Source: Thiospirillum jenense
GTDB lineage: Bacteria > Pseudomonadota > Gammaproteobacteria > Chromatiales > Chromatiaceae
NCBI RefSeq assembly: GCF_014145225.1
Contig: NZ_JABVCQ010000004.1
Span: forward strand, 89,494 to 153,493
Direction: 5' to 3'
Length of the DNA: 64,000 bases
Within the stretch, counting starts at the first letter, position 1. Each line of letters begins with the position of its first letter. Below, piece after piece: positions 55,501 through 64,000 of the stretch. Both the position numbers and the translations under genes were made by a program. The notes beneath the pieces were generated by a model. That model did not search any database, had not been told where the DNA came from, and saw nothing but the letters and a program-made list of their open reading frames with translations.

Positions 55501-57281
55501 TCTTCCGCTGTGAGTATTAACGGTATTGCAGTTTCAGGAATAACTGTACCCCATTGTGCGAGGATGTTATCAATCGTCTTTTGTCCAATCACTGCCAAGG
55601 CTTTATTTATGATGCTATGCAGCTCTGGATACTTTTTAAGTACCGAATAACACAGCTTGGTTTCACTACTAGGTATGGGAAAAGCGACGCCAATATCTGG
55701 AATTAACTGTTTGCGTAAAATGGGTAGTAGTGCGAGTGACGAAACAATGGCATCAATTTGACCAGAAAGCAGTTGAGTAATTAAATTGTTGAATTCATCT
55801 TCAACTGCAATAATTGTTGGCCACTTCGCTAATAAATTGCTTTCTGCTGCAACCCCACGCAAATAACCGACACGCTTGCCATTCAAGTCTGACATAGTGC
55901 GTAACGGCGAGGTAATGCCGCCACGAGTAAAAATAAACCGTGATACGCTATAATAGCTATCAGTAAATAAAAAGCGATCAGCCCGTTCTGGCAGTGCGGC
56001 AGAAATTGCTAATCCATCTAATTCACCACGTTCTGCTTCTTCAACAATATCAGACCAATGCCCTAGTTTTAATCGAATATTCAAGCCGGTCAAAGCGCGA
56101 ATGCGTGCTAATAAATCTGGTTCAATCCCAATAATGCTACCATCTTCTTTAACCTGTACAAAAGGGTACCAACGTTCATCTGTACCAAAGACTACTTTGG
56201 GATGTTTAGCAATCCATGCATGTTCGGCATCCGATAAAATAATCTGGTCGGTATTTAGCCATTGATCAAATAAAAAATTATTGAGATTGGCACGGTCACC
56301 TTCTTGTCCAGCTTCTAATAAACTGTTGGCTGCCAAGCTGATTCTTTCCGTTGAAATTGTTCCAATAGGCGATATGTTAGTTAACATTAATTGGCGTATT
56401 TTTTTTGCTTCATACTGCAATGCTTCACGCGATTTACGCTGTGTATAACGATTTAAAATCAGCTCAATGATTTCATCAGGATGATCCAGAGCATATTGCC
56501 AACCTTGATTGCTGGCTTCAATAAAAGCACGGGTTTGTTCTGGATGGTTATTAACTTCGGCGTTAGTGGTAAATAGATAATCATCACCTAACCCTGGCAA
56601 ATAACTCGTAAGTTCTATGATTTGAAATGCCACCCCTTTTTGTTCAAGTTCAAACGGCTCGTTACTCAGAAATGCGGTCATAGCTTCTATTTCGCCACGA
56701 ATAAAAGCGGTGGTACTGAAGGTATGTGGCACAATGGTGATATTGCTGCCGGGAACTAAACCAGCTTCACGCAAAGCGGACTGAATAAGTGGTGTATTTA
56801 ATTCTTGATCTGTCATCATTAAACGTTTACCACGCAGATCATCTAAGGTACGCAGTCCGGACTGACTGAGTAGTACTAATGCCGGTTTTTTAAAATAATT
56901 AGCTAATAACTTGACAGGTTTTTCAGTCAGTCGCCAACTAATTACACTGCTATTAGTTAAACCGTAAGTCACTCGCCCAGATAATACTTCTGCACAGACA
57001 TCTAAATCTGATTGATATTCCCGCAACGTGACTTCCAGACCACGATCACGGTAAAAACCTTTTGCAATAGCAGCATAAAATCCAGCAAATTCAAATTGAT
57101 GTTTCCATGTAAGCTGGAGTGTCACTGGGGTTAAAGAGTGTTTTTTGTGAGTAACAGCAGCATGGGTTGACAAGGGAATTAATATGAAGATGCTAGTCAC
57201 AACTAGCCATGCCATTAAATTTAAATCATTTTTTTTATCAAAATGAATAAAAAACATAGGTACTAAAACGTTGCATGGCAT
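52509..57281 (-). CDS. Giant sensor histidine kinase with NMT1 and three SBP-type periplasmic domains
   Basis: The 1590-residue membrane kinase starts with a signal/anchor (MAWLVVTSIFILIPLSTHAA near 23) and an NMT1/SsuA-like binding domain (VTLQLTWKHQFEFAGFYAAI). Three amino-acid-binding-protein-like (SBP_bac_3) domains follow, beginning near 350, 595 and 840, each opened by WLxKHxxIxxGI or a variant, with GKRVGYLxG motifs. Then come a membrane helix at about 1085 (VWQIVGVGLLVLMIVLHWNR), a PAS domain, HisKA (FLANISHEIRTPMNAVMG) and HATPase (DNAVKF, DTGIGIPP, GGTGLGLAI). The last 100 residues resemble the tail that usually follows a receiver domain, but no receiver is present. It is 30 bases downstream of the REC-containing kinase gene on the same strand. 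Confidence 0.9.
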   Translation of the reverse strand: MPCNVLVPMFFIHFDKKNDLNLMAWLVVTSIFILIPLSTHAAVTHKKHSLTPVTLQLTWKHQFEFAGFYAAIAKGFYRDRGLEVTLREYQSDLDVCAEVLSGRVTYGLTNSSVISWRLTEKPVKLLANYFKKPALVLLSQSGLRTLDDLRGKRLMMTDQELNTPLIQSALREAGLVPGSNITIVPHTFSTTAFIRGEIEAMTAFLSNEPFELEQKGVAFQIIELTSYLPGLGDDYLFTTNAEVNNHPEQTRAFIEASNQGWQYALDHPDEIIELILNRYTQRKSREALQYEAKKIRQLMLTNISPIGTISTERISLAANSLLEAGQEGDRANLNNFLFDQWLNTDQIILSDAEHAWIAKHPKVVFGTDERWYPFVQVKEDGSIIGIEPDLLARIRALTGLNIRLKLGHWSDIVEEAERGELDGLAISAALPERADRFLFTDSYYSVSRFIFTRGGITSPLRTMSDLNGKRVGYLRGVAAESNLLAKWPTIIAVEDEFNNLITQLLSGQIDAIVSSLALLPILRKQLIPDIGVAFPIPSSETKLCYSVLKKYPELHSIINKALAVIGQKTIDNILAQWGTVIPETAIPLILTAEERDWLVAHPKIVLGISDQFQPDIIVNPDGGYTGLVADYIELINRQLGDRIILHVESDWQTVTNKAITHTIDGLALSSPNPTWDQHFIYTDPFYQGYLYYYALSEHPIIHRLDELGGKRVGYLSGMKKIEHLLETQSNIIAIGFNSNEIMAQALLEKRVDVVVGLIDFEWWRQHNIQLAMRIVGVVENSRHPAVMSIRNDWSILAQILNKVLRNLSPSEQERIRQRWLTNTSSILAATTELLLSSSESAWLAKHQVIRYGIYSDWAPIEYLDQNQHAAGIVPEYLSYLERLLNIRFEAIPVKNWTVGLQLLERGHIDILPALAQTPERQLTFHFTPPYLTFPVAIFAPIDAPFYGNLDALAGKRVGVVADYTLSNWLYHDHPELTLQSFLDINSALHAVAAYEVDAVISGLVTTSHAISHTGLIQIRMAGTTPYEIALSMAVRKDWAILAELLTRALAAIPQHERDSIQSRWIQVSHPTIIDYMLVWQIVGVGLLVLMIVLHWNRKLMREIKKRRRAEYVVSRHRAILRATLDATDDGILVVNADGIVLIINARFQQLWYLPDELVLLGQESRLLVHMFGQLADVEDLPQFNTASVDASERSVRDLLYLKDGRIFERYTRSLKIDQQPARLWSFRDITEHQKLQTTLKETKELAELANRAKSDFLANISHEIRTPMNAVMGMLHLCLDTELTAQQHSYLEKSYSASQALFSLLNDILDFSRIEAGRLTLETVEFELDMVLNHVAAVIGYAAEEKGLAFRLERATGVSRALLGDPLRLEQILTNLGDNAVKFTEQGEVRIHTHWHTIESNRALLEVRVQDTGIGIPPEKMKCLFEPFSQGDNSSTRRYGGTGLGLAISQHLVDMMGGVIKIDSRVGNGSTFHFQVWFSLACTAALPAPAIAYPADVIPITPAADFESVLLALEAPLTLSANLCAVLIQLHSLVSDHDPTAEDVLRDAQPLLAAALPPVVIKMLTDTIEDYHFETAAAHLERLLSTQSVD

Positions 57282-57311
57282 AATGAAAATGCAATTATTA
57301 TAGGATAAAAA

Positions 57312-59267
57312 TTAAACAGATGATGGCATGGTTAGCCAAATACAGGTGCGGTTTTCGGTGTCAGAAGTATCCATATAAATCTTAAACCCCATGACATCTG
57401 ACATTAGCTTGGCTGAATAAGTGCCAAGCCCAGTACCGCCTTGTTTGCCATAGGTTTTGTATTTTTCAAAAAAATGTTTGCGAATAGCTTCGGCAACAGT
57501 GCCAATATTGCACATGGCTAAAGTAACAGCCTCTTGTTGTTCTAGATCAATAGTAATTATTTCAGCTGGGGGCGAAGCTTCAATTGCGTTGCTCAACAAA
57601 TTAGATAAAATAGAAAACAACAATCTTCGATCAGCGCGTACTAATAGTTGTTTTTCAACGTGTACACAGCATCCTCCGAGTGTTAATTCAATATGTAGCT
57701 GTTTTTCTTCTAAACGCGGCTGTGTAATCTTTGCTAATTGCAACAATAACTCGATAATATCTACGGATTGTGGCATATAGATATAGCGCCCCGTTTCCAT
57801 TTTAAATAAATCCAATGATGCATCTATCATATCTAACATTTTTTGCCCCGATTCTTTAATTAACGCTAAAATTTCGCGTTGCTCATCTGTTAAATTATCA
57901 TCAAATTCTAAGACCTGTGGAAAACCAATAATAGCATTGAGTGGTGTTTTTAAATCATGACGCATGATGCGTTCAACGTCTTCTTTTAGACGGTCTAAGG
58001 ATTTGCGATCACTAATATCTTCTTTGACTGAAACATAATTAACCACAGCCCCATTGGTATCTAAGATAGGTGAAATACTGGTCGACTCCCAAAATAAACT
58101 ACCATCTTTTTTACGATTAACAATTTCGCCGCGCCATGTTTGTCCACTAGAGAGCGTAGCCCACATTGTTTGATAAAATTCTTGATTATGTTCGCCGGAT
58201 TTAAGAATACGCGGATTTTTGCCAATAATTTCTTCTTTATAGTAACCCGTGATTTGAGTAAAATATGGATTTATATAGATAATATTACCAACATGATCCG
58301 AAACAACAATAGATGCTGACGCTTGTTCTACCGCACGAACTAATGTGCGCAATTGTGCTTCCTGTAGTTTTTGTCGTGTCACATCAATAGCGACACCTTC
58401 AATTAATACACGACCTTGTTCATGAATAAGGTATTCATGGAGAGTCAAATAACGCAGGCCAAATGTTGGATGTTGATATGCCATTTCAAATTCTGCAATA
58501 GTAATATCCCCTGCTAATAATAGGCGGTTTTGTTCCAAACCATGATCTAATGATTCTGGCGTCCAATCCACAACGTCAGACCAAAGTTGCCCTATGGCTT
58601 CTTCATGCGAGGTGACACTTAAAAATTCAAATCCTTCGCTCACATATAACAACTCACCTTGCAATGAATGTGTGAAAAATAAAACGTGATCTTTCAAGCC
58701 CCGTGTTAAGCGAATAAACCGCGCCTGACTTTCACGCAAAGCCGCTTCAGCGCGCTCACGTTCGGCAATTTCATGTTCCAAACGCGCTACATGTGCTTCA
58801 CTAGCATCGCGTTCCCGAATGACTTTAGCAACAAACCGATTACCCGCTTCTAATGTTTTACGCGCTTGTTTTAATTGTGCCGCAAGCGCCAACTGCGCCT
58901 GAATACGCGCTAATAATAATGGTGGATTGACCGGTTTAGTGACATAATCAACTGCCCCAACAGCGAACCCCTGAAACTCATCTTCCGGTTGATTACGGGC
59001 AGTCAAAAAAACAACTGGAATTTCACGAGTGCGCAAATCCGCTTTTATTTCTTTGCATACAGTGTACCCATCCATACCAGGCATCATAATATCTAATAAA
59101 ATTAAATCAGGAACAGGTGAAACGACTGCTAATAACCGCAATGCTTCTTCTCCACTGGTTGCGGCTCTCACGCGGTAATCATGTTTAAGAATATTGGAAA
59201 GAATTCTCAAATTATCAACATGGTCATCAACAATTAAAATTGCTTCAGTATTCGCTTGGTGCATCAT
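57312..59267 (-). CDS. Hybrid response regulator / histidine kinase with PAS domains
   Basis: The 651-residue cytoplasmic protein starts with a receiver domain: acidic pair D14/D15, phospho-acceptor D59 in LLDIMMPGMDG, and Lys in YVTKPV near 111. A coiled coil (LEHEIAERERAEAALRESQA) and two PAS/PAC domains follow, one with a GYYKEEIIGKNPRILKSGEH signature and the other less clear, then HisKA (MRHDLKTPLNAIIGF) and a HATPase domain with NLLSNAIEASPP and KQGGTGLGTYSAKL. The ATPase glycine motifs are partly degenerate. The gene precedes the giant kinase with a 30-base gap, so they are likely cotranscribed and may pass phosphate between them; this is inferred. Confidence 0.88.
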   Translation of the reverse strand: MMHQANTEAILIVDDHVDNLRILSNILKHDYRVRAATSGEEALRLLAVVSPVPDLILLDIMMPGMDGYTVCKEIKADLRTREIPVVFLTARNQPEDEFQGFAVGAVDYVTKPVNPPLLLARIQAQLALAAQLKQARKTLEAGNRFVAKVIRERDASEAHVARLEHEIAERERAEAALRESQARFIRLTRGLKDHVLFFTHSLQGELLYVSEGFEFLSVTSHEEAIGQLWSDVVDWTPESLDHGLEQNRLLLAGDITIAEFEMAYQHPTFGLRYLTLHEYLIHEQGRVLIEGVAIDVTRQKLQEAQLRTLVRAVEQASASIVVSDHVGNIIYINPYFTQITGYYKEEIIGKNPRILKSGEHNQEFYQTMWATLSSGQTWRGEIVNRKKDGSLFWESTSISPILDTNGAVVNYVSVKEDISDRKSLDRLKEDVERIMRHDLKTPLNAIIGFPQVLEFDDNLTDEQREILALIKESGQKMLDMIDASLDLFKMETGRYIYMPQSVDIIELLLQLAKITQPRLEEKQLHIELTLGGCCVHVEKQLLVRADRRLLFSILSNLLSNAIEASPPAEIITIDLEQQEAVTLAMCNIGTVAEAIRKHFFEKYKTYGKQGGTGLGTYSAKLMSDVMGFKIYMDTSDTENRTCIWLTMPSSV

Positions 59268-59531
59268 GTTAATTGAATAAAAAAGTTAAATTTACCAGTC
59301 AAATGTCAGGGGATTTTAACAAAATTTGAACGACTTGTCGCTGTCATATCACTGTTCACAATCTCTGTACCCTGCATTTTAGATCACGAATAGTATCAAT
59401 TTGATAGAATTACAATAGCAGCACTCAAAAACTTACTTTTAACCAACTGATTTTATTGAATAATTATTTAGTAATGTACACAACTATTTTATACGAGTGA
59501 ACACTTTATTTTTATTAATGGCGCAGTAAAT

Positions 59532-62387
59532 ATGACCAACGTTGATCTCACACCGATGGAACACCACTGGCAAACTTGGCTAAATTGGGCGGCAACCCAT
59601 GATATGCAAGTACCTGAAGATTCAGCATTTTTAACTGCTCGGGCGTTAGTATGGACGGCGAGTGAATTTGTCGCTGTCAATGTCGCCCGTGACCCGGCGC
59701 GCTTTGCCGAACTCATTGTCAGTGGTGATTTATTACGCCCTAGTGCCAATTTTAATTTCGCGGCACAGCTTGATACATTACTTAATCATGTCACTGATGA
59801 AACGCAATTAGCAAGCGTCCTGCGTCAATTCCGTTGTATTCAAATGATTCGTATCATTTGGCGTGAATTGGCTAATTGGGCAAGTTTATCCGACACCTTT
59901 ATTGGGTTAACAACTTTAGCTGACGTTTGTGTACAACACGCATTAGCACGTTTATATGCATGGCATATTGCCGAATACGGCGTACCGAATGATACAAATG
60001 GTCAACCGCAATCATTAGTCGTATTGGCAATGGGTAAACTTGGCGCGGGTGAATTGAATTTATCATCGGATATTGATTTAATTTTTGCCTTTCCAAGTCA
60101 TGGTGAGGTCAGCAGCGGTCCACGCCCGCTCAGTAGTGAACAGTTTTTTATCCGCCTGAGTCAGCGGTTAATTCATGTTTTAGATACACAAACTGCCGAT
60201 GGATTCGTATTTCGCGTTGATACGCGGTTACGCCCTTTTGGTGATTCAGGCCCATTGGTAATGAGTTTTGATGCACTAGAAGCCTATTATCAAGCGCAAG
60301 CACGGGAATGGGAACGTTACGCCATGATTAAAGCACGAGTCATTGCCGGAACACCCGCCGCAACCAACGAATTGATGGCAATATTAAACCCATTTGTGTA
60401 TAGACGCTATTTAGATTTTGCCGCTATTGCATCACTACGCCACTTAAAAAAGTTAATTGATCGTGAATTGCAACGCAAAGGGTTAGCTGACAATATTAAG
60501 TTGGGGCCAGGTGGAATTCGAGAAATTGAATTTATTGGACAGGCCTTTCAGTTAATTCGTGGTGGGCGTGAACCAGAGTTACAAGTGCGCCCAATTTTAA
60601 CAGTGCTGCGATTATTAGGTGAAAAAGCAATTTTACCAATGGCAGCGGTGAATGGACTCGTTGCTGCATATACCTTTTTGCGCCGATTAGAAAATCGATT
60701 GCAAGCATGGCAAGATCGCCAAACTCATACATTACCAATAGCAGATAATGATCGTTTACGATTAGCACATTCATTAGGTTATGATAATTGGAATGCGTGT
60801 TATAATGAATTACAATGCCATCGTGAATTGGTGCAAGCACAATTTGATGCCAGCATTGCCGAACAATTGACGACAGATCAAGATTGTGTCGTTATTGATT
60901 CATCTGAATTATGGCCGATTGATTCCACACCAGAACGCGCCGTCGTCGTGTTACATCAATTGGGGTTTAATAGTGATGAGGCATTATTGATACATACACG
61001 TTTATTACAATTTGAACAGTTGATGGCGCGCAAAGGATTAAGTCAACGGGGACGTGAACGGTTAGAACGATTGATGCCAAAACTGTTGCATCATTTAATG
61101 CAGCACAATAAAAATAGCGTGTCTCAAGTATTGATTTTAGAACGGTTATTGCGGGTATTAGAGGCAATTACTGGCCGCACGGCGTATCTTGCGTTATTAG
61201 TTGAACGCCCTGAAGCATTGAAACAATTGGTGCGTTTATGTGCCATGAGTCCCTGGTTTAGTGAACGCACGGCGCGGCAACCATTATTATTAGACGAGCT
61301 GCTCGATCCGCGCCGCTTATTTGCACCATTACGAAGCGCAGAATTAGAACGTGAATTAACTACATTACTTGCTACCGTAGCAGTGGATGATTTAGAACAG
61401 CAAATGGAGCGCTTGCGTCAATTCGCGCATGGGCAATGCTTGCGCGTGGCGGCGGCGGATGTAACTGGCGTGATTCCATTAATGGTGGTGAGTGATTATT
61501 TAACCGATATTGCACAGGTGACAGTAAGACACGCATTGCGGTTGGCGTGGAACGGGTTATGTGACCGGTATGAATTACCCATATTAAATCATGGTGAATT
61601 CACGCCGGGCTTCATTATAATTGGTTATGGTAAATTTGGTGGCATTGAGTTAGGGTATCATTCTGATCTTGATTTGGTGTTTTTGTATGATGAAACATGC
61701 TGCAATGCGCCGCCAGCGTTTTATTTGCGTTTAAGTCAACGTTTTATTCACATTTTGACGACGCCAACCTATTCGGGTTATTTATATGAAGTGGATACGC
61801 GTTTGCGTCCAGATGGCAATAAAGGATTAATTGCGCGAACGCTGGATTCATTCGCTGATTATCAATTGCATGAAGCGTGGACATGGGAACATCAAGCACT
61901 CGTGCGAGCGCGAGCGGTGGTGGGCGATGCGCAATTAATCACTCGCTTCCAAGCAGTTCGTCATACCGTATTAACACAGTCAAGAACGGCGAATAAATTG
62001 CGTACTGAGGTGGCGGCAATGCGAATGAAAATGCGTTCGGCTTTAGATCGAAGTACAGCGGAACAATTCGATTTAAAACAGGGCGCAGGCGGTATTGCTG
62101 ATATTGAATTTATGGTGCAATACGCGGTATTGCGCTGGGCGGCAACGCATTCAGAATTGACTGAATGGACTGATAATATTCGATTGTTAGCGACCTTGGA
62201 GCAATTGGCGTTATTACCTAGTCTAGCGGCGGCTGAATTAACTGAAGCGTATAAAACATTGCGCACGGCGTACCATAGTCAAGCGTTGCAAGATGCACCG
62301 GGGGTAGTGAAAAATGACTGCTTGACCGCAGTACGGGCCACCGTCATTGCATGGTGGCAGCATATAATGGATGATGCGACGGACTAA
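59532..62387 (+). CDS. glnE: Bifunctional glutamine synthetase adenylyl transferase/removing enzyme
   Basis: GlnE adenylylates and deadenylylates glutamine synthetase under control of PII. The 951 residues have two nucleotidyltransferase domains: the first with LVVLAMGKLGAGELNLSSDI and DLIFAF, the second with IIIGYGKFGGIELGYHSDLD and LVFLYD; each carries the GxGKxGxxE...SDxD pattern. Between them is the regulatory helical linker (GPGGIREIEFIGQAFQLIRG, RRLENRLQAWQDRQTHTLP). It is divergent from the signalling pair, with 264 bases between. The length matches E. coli (946). Confidence 0.95.
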   Translation: MTNVDLTPMEHHWQTWLNWAATHDMQVPEDSAFLTARALVWTASEFVAVNVARDPARFAELIVSGDLLRPSANFNFAAQLDTLLNHVTDETQLASVLRQFRCIQMIRIIWRELANWASLSDTFIGLTTLADVCVQHALARLYAWHIAEYGVPNDTNGQPQSLVVLAMGKLGAGELNLSSDIDLIFAFPSHGEVSSGPRPLSSEQFFIRLSQRLIHVLDTQTADGFVFRVDTRLRPFGDSGPLVMSFDALEAYYQAQAREWERYAMIKARVIAGTPAATNELMAILNPFVYRRYLDFAAIASLRHLKKLIDRELQRKGLADNIKLGPGGIREIEFIGQAFQLIRGGREPELQVRPILTVLRLLGEKAILPMAAVNGLVAAYTFLRRLENRLQAWQDRQTHTLPIADNDRLRLAHSLGYDNWNACYNELQCHRELVQAQFDASIAEQLTTDQDCVVIDSSELWPIDSTPERAVVVLHQLGFNSDEALLIHTRLLQFEQLMARKGLSQRGRERLERLMPKLLHHLMQHNKNSVSQVLILERLLRVLEAITGRTAYLALLVERPEALKQLVRLCAMSPWFSERTARQPLLLDELLDPRRLFAPLRSAELERELTTLLATVAVDDLEQQMERLRQFAHGQCLRVAAADVTGVIPLMVVSDYLTDIAQVTVRHALRLAWNGLCDRYELPILNHGEFTPGFIIIGYGKFGGIELGYHSDLDLVFLYDETCCNAPPAFYLRLSQRFIHILTTPTYSGYLYEVDTRLRPDGNKGLIARTLDSFADYQLHEAWTWEHQALVRARAVVGDAQLITRFQAVRHTVLTQSRTANKLRTEVAAMRMKMRSALDRSTAEQFDLKQGAGGIADIEFMVQYAVLRWAATHSELTEWTDNIRLLATLEQLALLPSLAAAELTEAYKTLRTAYHSQALQDAPGVVKNDCLTAVRATVIAWWQHIMDDATD

Positions 62388-62486
62388 CTCATCATTCACA
62401 GCACAGCAGATTGTAAAGTTTAATTGCTGTCTAAATGGTATTCAATCTAATCACTCGGCGAGATTTAATCGTGATTTTTGGGTGGA

Positions 62487-62513
62487 TGTTAGGTTACTAT
62501 TATCTGCCTAACA
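62487..62513. promoter_or_regulatory. Inverted repeat over a candidate -10, upstream of ilvE
   Basis: TGTTAGG and CCTAACA form a perfect 7-base inverted repeat with a 13-base gap, and TATTAT (62498-62503) lies between the arms, about 65 bases before ilvE. The geometry fits a dimeric-regulator operator covering a promoter. No convincing -35 was identified. Confidence 0.4.
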
Positions 62514-62567
62514 GGGGTTATTGGTAATCCAATACACTTAATTTTTAATTCTGGAGTCACTTAAGCA

Positions 62568-63488
62568 ATGAGCATGGCAGATCGAGATGGTTTTATTTGG
62601 TATGACGGCGAATTAGTTCCCTGGCGTGAGGCACAAACGCATGTTTTAACCCACACATTGCATTATGGTTTGGGCGTTTTTGAAGGGGTACGAGCGTATG
62701 AAACGGCTAATGGTACGGCGATTTTTCGTTTGCAGGATCATACACGTCGGTTATTTAATTCAGCGCATATTTTAGGGTTGCCGATTCCCTGGGATCAGGA
62801 CACTTTAAATGCGGCGCACTGTCAGGTCGTGCGGGCAAATCATTTGACTTCGGCCTATATTCGCCCAATGATCTTTTATGGCTCAGAAGGAATGGGTTTG
62901 CGAGCGGATAATTTGCAAGTTCATGGCATTATTGCCGCGTGGCAGTGGGGATCATATTTAGGTGAAGATAATATGAAGCGCGGCATTCGGGTGCGGGTGT
63001 CATCATTCACGCGCCATCATGTCAATGTCACTATGTGCCGCGCAAAAGCGAATGGTAATTATATGAACTCGATGTTGGCATTACAGGAAGCATTGCGTGA
63101 TGGTTATGACGAAGCGGTGTTACTTGATGCACAGGGCTATGTGATGGAGGGTAGTGGTGAAAACATTTTTATTATTCGTGATGGAGTGCTGTATACGCCA
63201 GATTTAACGTCGGCACTTGATGGTGTGACGCGCAAAACAGTGATGACATTGGCACAGGAATTGGATTTAACGGTGATTGAAAAGCGGATTACACGCGATG
63301 AAGTGTACATTGCGGATGAGGCGTTTTTTACTGGTACTGCGGCGGAGGTGACGCCAATTCGTGAAATTGATGGACGGCAAATTGGAATGGGCAGTCGCGG
63401 CCCGATTACCGAACGGTTGCAACAGCACTTTTTTGATCAGGTGCATGGTCGTTCTAATAATCATTTTGAATGGTTGACGATTGTATAA
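62568..63488 (+). CDS. ilvE: Branched-chain-amino-acid aminotransferase
   Basis: IlvE performs the last step in leucine, isoleucine and valine synthesis, with PLP. DGFIWYDGELVPWREAQTHV, THTLHYGLGVFEGVRAYET, the Schiff-base Lys in CRAKANGNYMNSMLALQEA and the C-terminal VYIADEAFFTGTAAEVTPI are all diagnostic. The 306 residues are standard. CTGGAG stands upstream of ATG at a normal distance (about 12 bases). Alone on its transcript, with the candidate operator upstream. Confidence 0.96.
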   Translation: MSMADRDGFIWYDGELVPWREAQTHVLTHTLHYGLGVFEGVRAYETANGTAIFRLQDHTRRLFNSAHILGLPIPWDQDTLNAAHCQVVRANHLTSAYIRPMIFYGSEGMGLRADNLQVHGIIAAWQWGSYLGEDNMKRGIRVRVSSFTRHHVNVTMCRAKANGNYMNSMLALQEALRDGYDEAVLLDAQGYVMEGSGENIFIIRDGVLYTPDLTSALDGVTRKTVMTLAQELDLTVIEKRITRDEVYIADEAFFTGTAAEVTPIREIDGRQIGMGSRGPITERLQQHFFDQVHGRSNNHFEWLTIV

Positions 63489-63529
63489 ATTGCTTGCGTT
63501 AAGAAAACGTATGGCGGTTATGATCTTAT

Positions 63530-63611
63530 TGTCATTTCGAGCGGTGTGAAGCGATTTTGCTTGCCTAATTGGTGAGGGATATTTGTAATACAACGCGCCG
63601 TCGAAATGACA
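63530..63611. repeat. Inverted-repeat element with TGTCATTTCGA ends
   Basis: TGTCATTTCGA at 63530 and its reverse complement TCGAAATGACA at 63601-63611 bound an 82-base segment. Elements bounded by GTCATTTCGA are frequent dispersed repeats in bacterial intergenic DNA, possibly small non-autonomous mobile elements. Only one copy is seen here. Confidence 0.45.
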
Positions 63612-63752
63612 TGTTAGCTAATGAAGATGTGTCTAGTTAGCTAATTAGAGTTAGTCGCATCGTCCAAGCTAAAGACAGCCTGTCTTATTGATTTTCTCTG
63701 GAATCATATTTAATACAACAGGTCACGGTAATTAAAATATCAACACTGGGGG

Positions 63753-64000
63753 ATGAAATTGGTGTCTGATGCAGAGTTATCATACAGTCCGCCGGCATTT
63801 AAACAACACGCGGTGCGCTTTTCAGTCACGGAGAAATGCAATTACCAATGCTTTTTTTGCCATGAAGAAGGATTGGCAATGGCGACAGCGCGGCTGCCAG
63901 CGGCGGCGCAACCATTGCGTGAATTATTGGTACAATTAAAAGCGGCGGGCGTGTGTGATTGGACTTTTACGGGTGGCGAGCCGTTATTAAGACAAGATAT
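63753..64000 (+). CDS. Radical SAM protein, 3' end beyond window
   Basis: The frame runs off the window after about 80 residues. TEKCNYQCFFCHEEG holds the radical SAM cysteine triad CxxxCxxC, followed by AAGVCDWTFTGGEPLLRQDI, which includes the GGEP-type motif. This opening fits MoaA-like or SPASM/twitch-type families but is too short to name. GGGGGA lies eight bases before the in-frame GTG at 63762, which is a likely start; the ATG at 63753 is too close to that ribosome site. It follows ilvE by about 260 bases. Confidence 0.85.
   Translation, partial: MKLVSDAELSYSPPAFKQHAVRFSVTEKCNYQCFFCHEEGLAMATARLPAAAQPLRELLVQLKAAGVCDWTFTGGEPLLRQD

Noticed and set aside
1..64000. CRISPR array, prophage or insertion sequence
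   Set aside because: No regularly spaced repeats, cas genes, integrase, transposase or phage structural genes were seen.

Overview
The window looks like a piece of a gammaproteobacterial chromosome. It has the order trigger factor - clpP - clpX - lon - HU, a purF - cvpA - SPOR protein block next to metZ, overlapping aspS-nudB, MurJ, GlnE, HemN, and tRNAs with encoded CCA. Large sensor kinases with periplasmic binding domains, a haem-type diguanylate cyclase, pyruvate phosphate dikinase and an EgtB/FGE-like protein would fit a free-living bacterium, perhaps near the sulfur-oxidising Chromatiales/Thiotrichales. That placement is inference, not shown by the sequence. Genes lie on both strands. 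The window starts inside one gene and ends inside another.

Layout. 1-843: end of an FGE/EgtB-like gene. 974-4546: one long restriction-modification protein joining a nuclease-like domain, an adenine methylase and two specificity domains. 4554-9009 (minus): metZ, a HigA antitoxin with a decayed toxin remnant, purF, cvpA and a SPOR-domain gene. 9071-11379 (minus): nudB and aspS. 11731-14155: a secreted Cys-rich protein, a doubtful small ORF, and a 58-residue membrane microprotein on the minus strand with a terminator. 14396-17811: gmhA, then cobO-cobU-cobT-mobB, closed by a terminator. 17929-22833: murJ, an OmpV/MipA porin-like gene, and a coupled chorismatase / B12-binding radical SAM pair. 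23075-31504: an RNB exoribonuclease, a secreted coiled-coil protein, ppdK, an Mrp-type Fe-S carrier and a protoporphyrinogen-oxidase-like flavoprotein. 31722-35012: a helicase-nuclease restriction protein followed by two tiny overlapping ORFs. 35104-38184: 2Fe-2S ferredoxin, prmB, an unknown 105-residue gene and hemN.

38319-45380: the protein quality-control block (tig, clpP, clpX, lon), HU, tRNA-Val and tRNA-Ser. 45544-50865: a hypothetical gene, a HAD phosphatase, glycogen phosphorylase and the diguanylate cyclase. 51001-59267 (minus): ftsY and a two-gene signalling pair, one kinase being 1590 residues with four periplasmic binding domains. 59532-64000: glnE, ilvE and the start of a radical SAM gene.

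Most of the window is ordinary housekeeping. The parts that deserve attention are the two unusual restriction proteins, the chorismatase/radical SAM pair, the giant kinase pair, the Cys-rich secreted protein with the nearby microprotein, and abrupt shifts of synonymous codon use (CTG/GC-rich to TTA/AT-rich) that fall inside genes instead of between them. No CRISPR array, transposase, integrase or phage structural gene was seen.
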